Made by a program: the position numbers and the translations under genes. The notes under the pieces were generated by a model, which saw only the letters and a program-made list of their open reading frames with translations, was not told the origin of the DNA and did no database searches. A DNA stretch of 12,860 bases from Euryarchaeota archaeon UBA60. GTDB taxonomy: Archaea > Thermoplasmatota > Poseidoniia > Poseidoniales > Poseidoniaceae. This document shows positions 1-7,647 of the stretch, in pieces. The stretch is from positions 15,356-28,215 of the forward strand of contig DARQ01000072.1 in the NCBI GenBank assembly GCA_002503395.1. Reading direction: 5' to 3'. The first letter of the stretch is position 1; each line of letters begins with the position of its first letter.

Positions 1-1424
1 GGCATCACTTGGCCACTACAAACCTCTGAAATTGCAAGTTTATCACCACCACAATCCCAAGATAGATTCCAATCAGCAGCACCGGACCAACCTTGAATCG
101 ACCACTCTCTGGTAATGAGTGCTGTCGACTTCACAAAGATACTGATATTCTCACTGGAATTTATTTCCACCTCTACCAATTGCGGAACTTCCCATTCCAA
201 TCCAGCATCCCAATCCACTACCTCGGCGGTGGGATATTCAGCCGGCAATGCCAATAATAAAGAGAGGAAAATGATATGCGACACACTTAGTGTTGAACTA
301 TCTCTGGACGGTTTGATATCGTCGAGAATCCGTGGGCTCGAAGTGTCGGCACCACTGATTAGAATGCTGAGCGCCCCAAGCATGGTGAGGAAAGTCCAGA
401 ATTGATGGCCGGTGAAGGCACCGAACATCAATCCGGTAATGCAGGTGGCGAGGAATAATGCGATTTGTGTGCTGGTGCTTCTAGTCGCATTGAGCCCTAA
501 TTCAGCGACCAGAATCCGATTACCGGGCAACCCGGGGAACGGCAGCAGGGAAATCCATCCCATCAACATCAATCCTTGACCCGCCAAAGCGAGAGGGTGT
601 GACCATGAACTGGCGAGCAAGTAACCTTCGCCACCGAGTAAGAGAGTCCCTAGAGTCTGGGGGAATAAGGAAAATTCCAGCCTGATCGGCATCGCATTCA
701 GTACCGTGTTCTGTGGGGTGAGATAAAGACCAATGAGCACGAAAATCAAGCCGGACACCAATAGAACAGCTGGACCGACAAGAGAAATCAGTCCCAAACG
801 ATGGCGGTCATCCCAGGTGATATCGTCCATTCTCGGTGCGGTGGGAATCGAGATGACTCCAAACGGCCACGGGAAGTAGGGAAATGGCAACATTATCGGG
901 ATTATCCCACCAATGCGAGTTCCCATCTTTGCGGCGACTTTTTTCTGCAGGTGGGAAGCCAGGGCGATGGTGCCGAGGAAGGGTAGAGAATAGAACAACA
1001 CGACCGGTAGTATCATCTCTACATCATACCATTCAAGCGTTGAATATCGTGGCTTCAACCATGCGATTCCAACGATGATTGTGGAAATGAATGAGCCGAG
1101 CCAAAAGAATAACCAAGCACCTGAGGTGGTGGAGAACTGACGAATCGGCCGCGGCTTGATTTTTATCACCCATGGGTCATCGATACCCAGTTCGGCCATC
1201 CAATCGTGATTCTTGAGATGTCGGTTCAGGGTGAGCAGAGAATCATGAACATCGGACTCCTCCTCTTCTACGACGATGGGATATACCACCCAAGCCGGCC
1301 ACAGGCCGCCCAATTCTTGCTCGATGGCGAAATAACGCCCGACGATAGATGCTAGTAATTGTCGCTGATTCCAAGCCTCGCCAGCGATAGGAATCGGTTC
1401 AAGTTCATCGGCATCTTCAGAAAT
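1..1424 (-). CDS. Site-2 protease (M50, EGY1-like) family membrane protein, probably catalytically inactive; 3' end outside window
   Basis: An open frame of 474 codons runs from just below a TGA at 1434-1436 off the start of the window. Seen: an N-terminal soluble domain (residues about 20-92), then several membrane segments (about 103-123, 138-157, 211-236, 278-298, 320-340, 350-358, 382-395) and a polar C-terminal part that looks extracytoplasmic and is cut off. The arrangement matches EGY1-like site-2 proteases: a small N-terminal domain, the helix that normally carries HExxH, a P-rich segment, an SLxGP segment at 214-218, and the segment that normally reads LLPxxxLDGG. Here the first motif is ASHLQ (about 156-160) and the second is LLPFPGLPGN (about 293-302), so both zinc-binding signatures are lost and proteolysis is unlikely. 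The start is uncertain: no ATG, GTG or TTG lies near the GAGGTGA at 1429-1435, and the only well-spaced in-frame candidate is ATT at 1422-1424. The gene lies 72 nt after atpD on the same strand and may be co-transcribed. Family call is from fold pattern and remnant motifs, not a search. Confidence 0.72.
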   Translation of the reverse strand, partial: MSEDADELEPIPIAGEAWNQRQLLASIVGRYFAIEQELGGLWPAWVVYPIVVEEEESDVHDSLLTLNRHLKNHDWMAELGIDDPWVIKIKPRPIRQFSTTSGAWLFFWLGSFISTIIVGIAWLKPRYSTLEWYDVEMILPVVLFYSLPFLGTIALASHLQKKVAAKMGTRIGGIIPIMLPFPYFPWPFGVISIPTAPRMDDITWDDRHRLGLISLVGPAVLLVSGLIFVLIGLYLTPQNTVLNAMPIRLEFSLFPQTLGTLLLGGEGYLLASSWSHPLALAGQGLMLMGWISLLPFPGLPGNRILVAELGLNATRSTSTQIALFLATCITGLMFGAFTGHQFWTFLTMLGALSILISGADTSSPRILDDIKPSRDSSTLSVSHIIFLSLLLALPAEYPTAEVVDWDAGLEWEVPQLVEVEINSSENISIFVKSTALITREWSIQGWSGAADWNLSWDCGGDKLAISEVCSGQVM

Positions 1425-1496
1425 TCCCTCACCTCACACCCTTGGAGCGGCTAGGGGTCATAGCGATAAGCCATCAATGCTACGCTTGCTGAACAA

Positions 1497-2114
1497 TCAC
1501 TTATTCTTGAAGCGCTTAAGTCGGAAGGTCTCTTCGCGCTCCATCTCTTCAAGTCGTAATTGAATGAAGTCACGCGCTTCTTCCATCTCGGGGATGACTT
1601 TGAATTCCAGAGCGTTGACCCGCCGCTTGGTGGCTTCTATCTCTACCAGTAGTCGCTTCAAAGTCGATTCCATCTCAGCTGCTTTCACTATCTTCTCGAT
1701 TAATTCACCATAGCCATCGGCAGCCTCGTCGATATAGGCTGAACCGCCGATCAATCCGGTGCCGCGCTGTTCCAGTGATAGTGAGAGATTGGTGCCCTTG
1801 ACCTCGGGTACGACGACGCCCATGATATTGCGACGCGAAACCTCGACCTCGGGGTGCACGGGGTTGCCCAGAGCCGCACTCTGAACCGAAAGTCCGCCCT
1901 CGATGGCGGCTGCCAGGGCAATACGGTTCTTGGCTACTCGATAGGAATCTGTCAAACCCTTCTTGGCCTCGATCATTTCACTCAGCAAGGTGCGGAACTC
2001 ATAGAACAGTCCATCACGTTTCATCTTCAAGAGATTATACCCATTTTGGGTTTGCTTGATGCGGCGTTTCAGGTTTATCAGTTCACTGCGAGTGGGCTGA
2101 ATATCCAGTGCCAT
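1497..2114 (-). CDS. atpD: A-type ATP synthase subunit D (central stalk)
   Basis: Encodes 205 residues, the usual size for subunit D of A/V-type ATPases. D forms the long antiparallel coiled coil inside the A3B3 head and, with F and C, transmits rotation from the membrane ring. The N-terminal helix has the family pattern TRSELINLKRRI followed by GYNLLKMKRDGL (residues about 8-36), and the C-terminal third is again strongly helical, ending in a basic tail. The middle part is the globular tip. The ATG has GGAGGTGA six bases upstream. The gene follows atpB by 40 nt and ends the recognisable ATP synthase operon; TGA is the stop. Nothing is broken or missing. Confidence 0.96.
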   Translation of the reverse strand: MALDIQPTRSELINLKRRIKQTQNGYNLLKMKRDGLFYEFRTLLSEMIEAKKGLTDSYRVAKNRIALAAAIEGGLSVQSAALGNPVHPEVEVSRRNIMGVVVPEVKGTNLSLSLEQRGTGLIGGSAYIDEAADGYGELIEKIVKAAEMESTLKRLLVEIEATKRRVNALEFKVIPEMEEARDFIQLRLEEMEREETFRLKRFKNK

Positions 2115-2154
2115 ATCATTTCACCTCCGATTTACCCTATCCCTGGTAGACGAT

Positions 2155-3534
2155 TCACTTCTTATCTGTCGGGTGGTACTTGTCAATCCATTTTTGGTCG
2201 AGACGAACCAGATACTTGGTGTCGATATTGGTCAGAATATCCCACGCCATTTCCAGAGTCTGGGTGATGCTGCGATCCTCGTCGCGGTTCTGCCGCAGGT
2301 AGGTGTCCTCGAAGATATCCGAGAACTTCAGCAACTGCCGGTCGCGCTCGTTGAGGGCATCCTCACCGACGATTGCAACCAGGCCACGCAATTCACGGCC
2401 TTGGGCATATGCTGCGTAGAGTTGGTCGGAGACCGACTTGTGGTCTTCACGGGTCTTGCCATCACCGATACCGGCATTCATCAGACGGGATAGCGAAGGT
2501 AGAACGTTAATTGGCGGGTAGATTCCCTTTTGATGCAATTCACGACTGATGACAATCTGGCCTTCGGTAATATATCCAGACAGGTCAGGAATCGGGTGGG
2601 TGATATCATCACCGGGCATGGTCAATATAGGGAATTGGGTGATACTACCCTTCTTCCCCTTGACAATTCCGGCGCGCTCGTAGAGCATGGCCAAGTCGGT
2701 GTACATATAACCGGGATAACCACGCCGGCCAGGGACTTCTTCACGAGCTGCACCGATTTGACGCAGTGAATCGCAATAATTCGTCATGTCGGTATAGATG
2801 ACCAACACGTGGTAATCGTGCTCGAAAGCCAAGAATTCTGCCGCGGTCAGAGCCAAGCGGGGAGTGATAAGGCGCTCGACCGCTGGGTCGTCAGCCAGAT
2901 TCACGAATAGCACCGCATTCTCAAGTGCACCAGTGCGCTCGAGATCGTGGCGGAAGTAGTTGTATTCCTCAGCGGTGATTCCCATCGCACAGAACACCAC
3001 AATGAACTGCTCATCGCTGTCGAGCAACTTGGCCTGTCGGGCAATCTGTAAGGCAATATCGTTGTGTGGCAGACCGCTGGCGCTGAAAATTGGCAACTTC
3101 TGGCCGCGCACCAAGGTGGTACAGCAGTCGATGGCACTGATTCCGGTCTGAATGAATTCCTCCGGGCTCTCACGACTGTATGGATTGATGGCGGCACCGA
3201 TGATGTCGGCGTTGGATTCACCGATGATTTCAGGTCCACCATCACGGGGTTTTCCGGCACCGGTGAGGATTCGACCAATCAAATCCTTGCTGACTGGCAA
3301 CCTGAATACATCACCCATGAAACGGATACCTGTTTTACGGTCGATTCCGGCGGTGCCTTCGAACACCTGTACGACGACCATGTCGTCGCTGGTGTCGAGC
3401 ACCTGCCCATTCTTGATGCTCCCATCGGTCAGGCGCAAGGTCACTATTTCGCCAAAAGCGACGGGTTCGGTCTTATTGAGGAACACCAGAGGTCCCTTGA
3501 CATCGGTAATCGTTCGATATTCTTTTCCACTCAT
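2155..3534 (-). CDS. atpB: A-type ATP synthase subunit B (non-catalytic)
   Basis: Encodes 459 residues, the normal length of the regulatory B subunit, which alternates with A in the A3B3 hexamer. The family segment LVRGQKLPIFSASGLPHN (about 141-158) contains the degenerate nucleotide loop without the GKT of a working Walker A motif, as expected for B. LPSLSRLMNAGIG (about 345-357) carries the arginine (about R350) that is thought to reach into the neighbouring catalytic site. The DCC at about 136-138 replaces the more usual DGM in front of the TLVRGQK segment, a small local difference. The ATG is preceded by GGAGGAATT. It starts 11 nt after the atpA stop, so translation of A and B is likely coupled. 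Confidence 0.97.
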   Translation of the reverse strand: MSGKEYRTITDVKGPLVFLNKTEPVAFGEIVTLRLTDGSIKNGQVLDTSDDMVVVQVFEGTAGIDRKTGIRFMGDVFRLPVSKDLIGRILTGAGKPRDGGPEIIGESNADIIGAAINPYSRESPEEFIQTGISAIDCCTTLVRGQKLPIFSASGLPHNDIALQIARQAKLLDSDEQFIVVFCAMGITAEEYNYFRHDLERTGALENAVLFVNLADDPAVERLITPRLALTAAEFLAFEHDYHVLVIYTDMTNYCDSLRQIGAAREEVPGRRGYPGYMYTDLAMLYERAGIVKGKKGSITQFPILTMPGDDITHPIPDLSGYITEGQIVISRELHQKGIYPPINVLPSLSRLMNAGIGDGKTREDHKSVSDQLYAAYAQGRELRGLVAIVGEDALNERDRQLLKFSDIFEDTYLRQNRDEDRSITQTLEMAWDILTNIDTKYLVRLDQKWIDKYHPTDKK

Positions 3535-3545
3535 TTCAATTCCTC

Positions 3546-5288
3546 CTAATCCTCTGCCTCCACGGCACTTGCAATCTGTTTATTCATCTTGGTGACAAGA
3601 GATTCGATACGCTCGCCATAGTTTTCTTCAAAACGGCCACGAAGCAGATCGGTACGGGCTGGGACGTTCACCACATCCTCCAGCATTGCCCCGGCTTCGA
3701 TGGCCAACTTGGCATTGTCTTGGAATGATAGGATGGCGGCGGCCATCTTGTATTGCAGGTCGAGATTACTGTAGGTATCGACCTCGTGGAAGGCATTCTG
3801 CTGGAGGAAGTATTCACGAATCATACGTGCTACTTCCAAGGTTAACTGTTGGTCTATTGGAAGTGCATCGGAGCCGACCAGTTGGACGATTTCCTGCAAT
3901 TCTGATTCAACCTGCAGAAGACTGCTGATCTTGGTGCGGACGTCGGGGAAGTCCGGCGCCACATTCTCTCTATACCACTGGTCCAGAGCGGTCGGATATA
4001 GACTGTAAGAACTCAACCAGTCGATAGAAGGGAAATGGCGCTGGCGCGCCAGACCGGCGTCCAAGCCCCAGAATACCTTGACGATACGGAGAGTGCCTTG
4101 ACTGACCGGCTCCGAAATATCGCCACCGGGGGGTGATACCGCGCCGATGATTGAAATCGAGCCGTCTGCTCCGCCAAGGGTCTCGACCCGGCCAGCACGC
4201 TCGTAGAACTCTGCTAATCGACTAGAAAGGTAGGCTGGATAGCCTTCTTCACCGGGCATTTCTTCAAGCCGCGAGGAAATCTCACGCATGGCTTCGGCCC
4301 AACGGCTGGTCGAGTCGGCCATCAGCGCCACATCGTAGCCCATGTCACGGAAATATTCTGCGATGGTGACACCGGTATACACACTGGCCTCACGGGCAGC
4401 AACCGGCATGTTCGAGGTATTGGCAATCATCACCGTCCGGTTCATCAGAGGTTTGCCGGTATTCGGGTCGATGAGTTCAGGGAATTCGGTCAGCACCTCG
4501 GTCATCTCATTGCCGCGCTCGCCACAGCCGATGTAGACTACTATCTGGGCATCAGACCACTTGGCGAGTTGCTGTTGGGTAACCGTCTTTCCCGAACCGA
4601 AGGGACCGGGGATTCCAGCCGTACCACCCTTTGCCAAGGGGAATAGAAAATCAAGAATTCTCTGACCTGTGACCAGAGGGGTATCGGGTGCGTACTTCTG
4701 AACGAATGGACGGGGTGAACGCACTGGCCAGCGCTGCAGCATTGCTAATTCGCTACCATCTTCAAGGGTACAGATTATTTCGGTGACGTTGAATTCTCCG
4801 CCTTTGATCTCCTTCACCACACCACCCTTTCCAGGTGGAACCATGACTCGGTGTTCGATGGTCTCGGTCTCTTGCACCGTGCCGATGACCTGTCCGGATG
4901 AGACCTCATCGCCAACCGCGACACTGGGTTTGAATTCCCAGATTTTGTCCATCTCGATTCCGTCGGCATCGACACCGCGAGTGATGAATACACCCATCTT
5001 CTCTTCCAATACTTTGAGTGGCCTCTGGATGCCGTCATAAATCTGCGTCAGCAATCCAGGTCCGAGGGCTACCGACAAGGTCTCGCCGGTATTGATGACC
5101 GGCTCACCGGGGCGTACACCACTGGTATCCTCGTACACTTGGATGACGGCTTTCTCACCGTGCAATTCAATCACTTCGCCCATCAGTCCTTCATCTCCAA
5201 CTCTTACAATGTCATACATCTTTGCATCAATACCGGTGACGGTAACAACTGGTCCAGAAATTCTGTAAATACTTCCCTTATCGCTCAT
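3546..5288 (-). CDS. atpA: A-type ATP synthase subunit A (catalytic)
   Basis: Encodes 580 residues when started at the ATG at 5288. A frame extending to an ATG at 5315 exists, but it would overlap atpF by 23 nt, and the protein from 5288 begins directly at the family's N-terminal beta barrel (GSIYRISGPVV). This subunit hydrolyses or makes ATP. Seen: the non-homologous insertion typical of A subunits (about residues 100-190), the Walker A loop GPFGSGKT (about 228-235), the GCGERGNEM segment with the catalytic glutamate (about E257), and SRWAEAMREISSRLEEMPGEEGYP. The Walker A loop is the classic insertion point of VMA inteins in other archaea, and it is uninterrupted here. The stop lies 11 nt before atpB. 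Confidence 0.97.
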   Translation of the reverse strand: MSDKGSIYRISGPVVTVTGIDAKMYDIVRVGDEGLMGEVIELHGEKAVIQVYEDTSGVRPGEPVINTGETLSVALGPGLLTQIYDGIQRPLKVLEEKMGVFITRGVDADGIEMDKIWEFKPSVAVGDEVSSGQVIGTVQETETIEHRVMVPPGKGGVVKEIKGGEFNVTEIICTLEDGSELAMLQRWPVRSPRPFVQKYAPDTPLVTGQRILDFLFPLAKGGTAGIPGPFGSGKTVTQQQLAKWSDAQIVVYIGCGERGNEMTEVLTEFPELIDPNTGKPLMNRTVMIANTSNMPVAAREASVYTGVTIAEYFRDMGYDVALMADSTSRWAEAMREISSRLEEMPGEEGYPAYLSSRLAEFYERAGRVETLGGADGSISIIGAVSPPGGDISEPVSQGTLRIVKVFWGLDAGLARQRHFPSIDWLSSYSLYPTALDQWYRENVAPDFPDVRTKISSLLQVESELQEIVQLVGSDALPIDQQLTLEVARMIREYFLQQNAFHEVDTYSNLDLQYKMAAAILSFQDNAKLAIEAGAMLEDVVNVPARTDLLRGRFEENYGERIESLVTKMNKQIASAVEAED

Positions 5289-5292
5289 ATTC

Positions 5293-5592
5293 TCACTTCC
5301 ATAGGTCGACTCCAATCGCCTTGCGGATATTCTCTCGCAACGACGTGTCCTCTTCGGTTCCGATTCCCAGGACCGTCGGACTTATGCTATCGGAGAGACG
5401 CATACGCAGTCGCTCCGGCATACGGGCAAGAATCTCGGAGTCAACCACCACGATTCCCACCTCCTTTTCATTCAGTAAGCCTCGCAGTATGCCAGAAACT
5501 TCCTCGTCTGACGAGGCATTGTGTACATGGCTGATACCTGCGAGCTGGAATCCGAGGGTGAATTCCGAGGTTCCTACAACTGCGATTTCCAT
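5293..5592 (-). CDS. atpF: A-type ATP synthase subunit F (central stalk)
   Basis: Encodes 99 residues when started at the ATG at 5592. The upstream ATG at 5601 abuts the ribosome binding site GAGGTGA directly, whereas 5592 has a normal five-base spacing and gives the usual MEIAVVG beginning. F is a small Rossmann-like protein that binds D in the central stalk. The segment TSEFTLGFQLAGI (about 8-20) is the family's hallmark N-terminal region, and the EVGIVVVDSEIL stretch is the next conserved strand. It follows atpC by 15 nt and is separated from atpA by only four bases, so translation is probably coupled. Confidence 0.93.
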   Translation of the reverse strand: MEIAVVGTSEFTLGFQLAGISHVHNASSDEEVSGILRGLLNEKEVGIVVVDSEILARMPERLRMRLSDSISPTVLGIGTEEDTSLRENIRKAIGVDLWK

Positions 5593-5607
5593 TTCATTCA
5601 CCTCAAT

Positions 5608-6663
5608 CTACAATATGTGTTCCTCGATGACCTTACGGTCAAGTCCTGCCGATAGGCCGCGAATAATCATCAGCAGTTTGCCAACCTCTTCGGCCTTCGA
5701 GGCGATATAATGAATCACCGGCAAGGCCGAGAGTGGGTGCAGATAGGACATTCTTCGCAACTGGTCATGGAGGCTATGCGAAAGCCAATTCAGGGCTGAA
5801 TCCAAGGTCCCGGCACCTTCGGTGGCAGATAAAGCCTCATCAAAACCAGCCGCATCAAAATGTGCTGACCTGCGCAGAAGGTCGACCAAGGCACCATGGC
5901 TGTCGACCGCGGCAGCAACCCGCAATTGCGGTCCATTCCATAGCCGACCGCCTGGCAATAGCATCTCAGCCCTACTCTCAGCCGCTAGACCTTCTCTCAA
6001 ACCACGGAGGATGTTTGTGATATTGAGGTAGTCTATCTCGGTCTGAATAAACCGCCTTAGGGTACTGGATGATGGGTCTGGGTTTCGAGTTGCCGATAGC
6101 GCCTCGGAGAAGTAGTGCCGGTCAAGGGCATCTTCCATCTCCTGCAAGGTCGATTCGGCAGAGGTTTCTGATAATGCCCGGCCCCAAGGAGTGCCGAGCA
6201 TAGCATCAGCGGCGGTTTTCAAAGTTGAATTATTGCGCACTATTGCCAACCAATCGGTATTGAATTCATTTTCCTCGGGTAGGATGAACTTGGATACTTC
6301 ATCGAGCACCACTTCATTGGCCACCGCCCTGAGAACGGTTTTAGCATTCTTGTATGAATAGCGGTCGATGAAGACCTTCACCTGAACCTTCAAGGCACCT
6401 TGACAATAACCGGTCACCTCAGATAATTCCCGGCTCAGATTGTGATTCAGAGAAACCTCGACCAGGTCAGCGCCAGAAAGGCGCATCGCGTAGGTGTCGA
6501 TTTCAGTGCGATAGCCGCAATCGGCAATACCGGTGACCAATTGGCTCGGTGTCATCTGTAGCAATTGACGCATGCGCGTCTCGTCGACCAACTTCGCCCG
6601 ACGCGCCTTACTGCGCGTCGCTGCGGTAGCTGGGTTGGAGCCACTTGAATCAATTACCGGCAT
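5608..6663 (-). CDS. atpC: A-type ATP synthase subunit C (central stalk socket)
   Basis: Encodes 351 residues, matching the V-type subunit d / A-type subunit C family. C is the funnel-shaped adaptor that sits on the rotor ring and holds the D-F stalk. The sequence is helical throughout, with repeated segments: an arginine-rich N-terminal helix (about 15-35), a YCQGALKVQVKVFIDRYSYKNAKTVLRAV region (about 86-114), and a similar FIQTEIDYLNITNILRGLREG region (about 205-225) that marks the internal repeat of the family. The start has AGGAGAGG upstream, and the stop TAG lies 15 nt before atpF. The first 14 residues are low-complexity (Ser/Ala/Asn-rich), which is a small extension with no clear role. 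Confidence 0.93.
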   Translation of the reverse strand: MPVIDSSGSNPATAATRSKARRAKLVDETRMRQLLQMTPSQLVTGIADCGYRTEIDTYAMRLSGADLVEVSLNHNLSRELSEVTGYCQGALKVQVKVFIDRYSYKNAKTVLRAVANEVVLDEVSKFILPEENEFNTDWLAIVRNNSTLKTAADAMLGTPWGRALSETSAESTLQEMEDALDRHYFSEALSATRNPDPSSSTLRRFIQTEIDYLNITNILRGLREGLAAESRAEMLLPGGRLWNGPQLRVAAAVDSHGALVDLLRRSAHFDAAGFDEALSATEGAGTLDSALNWLSHSLHDQLRRMSYLHPLSALPVIHYIASKAEEVGKLLMIIRGLSAGLDRKVIEEHIL

Positions 6664-6683
6664 TCTCTTCCTCTCCTAATCAT

Positions 6684-7247
6684 TCACGAAAATAGTGTTT
6701 CAGCAATCGCCGCGAGATTATCATCCCACGCCGCTTCCAATCGGCTCTCAAAACGATAGTCCATACTGACAGTGCCACCATCTGATTCGATGACGAATCC
6801 ACCTAGACCATCGATGTCATCACCCAGGGTGAATTTGCGACCTAGGTCTTCTAACACCTTGCGGTCGATTGCCACCGGGCGGAGTACGCCTTTGCCGGAA
6901 TTCTGCTCTTTGGCTAATGCCATGAGGGTTTTCAGAACGCTGACGCGACCTTTCAAAGCGGCCGAGCCAACCATCGATTGAACCGACTGCCAAGAGGTGT
7001 CGAGTTCTTCACGCTTGGCGATCAACATCCGTTTTTGGTTGTGTTGTCTGGCTGCGGCCGACATCTCGGTGCCGAGTTGCCCCGCTTCCTGCTCTGCGCT
7101 CTGCTTCAGTTGCTCGACAATGGAGGCGGCCTCTTTCTGCGCCTCCGATTTGATTTTCTTGGCCTCGGCCTTAGCCTCACCGACGATTGTGGCAGCCTCA
7201 GACCTAGCACTCCCAGCTATTTTTTCGGCTAATTTGTCTAATGACAT
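6684..7247 (-). CDS. atpE: A-type ATP synthase subunit E (peripheral stalk)
   Basis: Encodes 187 residues when started at the ATG at 7247. A longer frame reaches back to 7286 but would overlap the atpK stop, while GGAGAG sits six bases before 7247. E pairs with H to make the peripheral stalks that hold the head against rotation. The N-terminal half (about 1-85) is a continuous Ala/Glu/Lys-rich coiled coil. The C-terminal half is the globular domain that caps the head, with the family pattern GGFVIESDGGTVSMDYRFES (about 149-168) followed by a helix and a short tail. It is placed 35 nt after atpK and 20 nt before atpC. Confidence 0.93.
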   Translation of the reverse strand: MSLDKLAEKIAGSARSEAATIVGEAKAEAKKIKSEAQKEAASIVEQLKQSAEQEAGQLGTEMSAAARQHNQKRMLIAKREELDTSWQSVQSMVGSAALKGRVSVLKTLMALAKEQNSGKGVLRPVAIDRKVLEDLGRKFTLGDDIDGLGGFVIESDGGTVSMDYRFESRLEAAWDDNLAAIAETLFS

Positions 7248-7282
7248 ACTAGACTCTCCTATTTGTTCAGATGTATGTTGTT

Positions 7283-7600
7283 TCAAGCCGCGCCCATCAA
7301 GAATAATGCAACGAAACCGAACAATACAATCGTCTCGGGGATAGCCATGAAGATCAGCGCAGTAACGAATTTACTGCCATCTTCTGCAACCATTCCCACG
7401 CCAGCGGCACCAATCTGTCCTTGCGACAGCCCGGTGCCAATTCCACAGCCAGCCAGAGCAATACCTGCTCCCAACTTAGCGCTCGCAGTAACCGTTTCTT
7501 CATTATCGTGTGCATCCGCCGCAGCAAAGTCCGCAATCAATGTCAATGCAAGGGTCGCAAACAATACCACTAGGGTAATTCTCATCCAATTTATATTCAT
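7283..7600 (-). CDS. atpK: A-type ATP synthase subunit K (rotor ring proteolipid, c)
   Basis: Encodes 105 residues. Two long hydrophobic helices (about 43-71 and 78-103) joined by a short polar loop make one hairpin of the rotor ring. The ion-carrying glutamate is E89 in AIPETIVLFGF. Q60 in GTGLSQGQIG aligns by eye with the sodium-coordinating glutamine of Na+-type rings, and T90 follows the glutamate, so sodium binding is possible. In front of the hairpin is an extra hydrophobic segment (about 5-24) ending in AAADA, which looks like a cleavable leader. The start has the strong binding site GGAGGA, and the gap to atpI (47 nt) is the longest inside the operon. Both fit the need for many copies of this subunit. 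Stop TGA. Confidence 0.93.
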   Translation of the reverse strand: MNINWMRITLVVLFATLALTLIADFAAADAHDNEETVTASAKLGAGIALAGCGIGTGLSQGQIGAAGVGMVAEDGSKFVTALIFMAIPETIVLFGFVALFLMGAA

Positions 7601-7647
7601 TTTTCTTCCTCCGTTTTGTCCTGTAAGTTTTGGACTGTGATATGTGA

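Noticed and set aside
115..1078. Small plus-strand frames over the M50-like gene
   Set aside because: They are antisense to a long coherent membrane protein and show no domain, ribosome binding site or membrane logic of their own.
1..1424. Treating the M50-like gene as a decayed pseudogene
   Set aside because: The frame is open without any stop or frameshift for 474 codons, and the membrane pattern is intact. The motif losses look like a pseudoenzyme rather than decay, though the start codon is unclear.
2901..3595. Several overlapping frames of 60-160 codons on both strands over atpB and the end of atpA
   Set aside because: They are out-of-frame translations of well-identified ATP synthase genes, rich in Ser/Arg/Pro with no family resemblance.
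4580..4610. Possible VMA-type intein site in the catalytic subunit Walker A loop
   Set aside because: GPFGSGKT is continuous and the protein has the normal length, so no intein is present.
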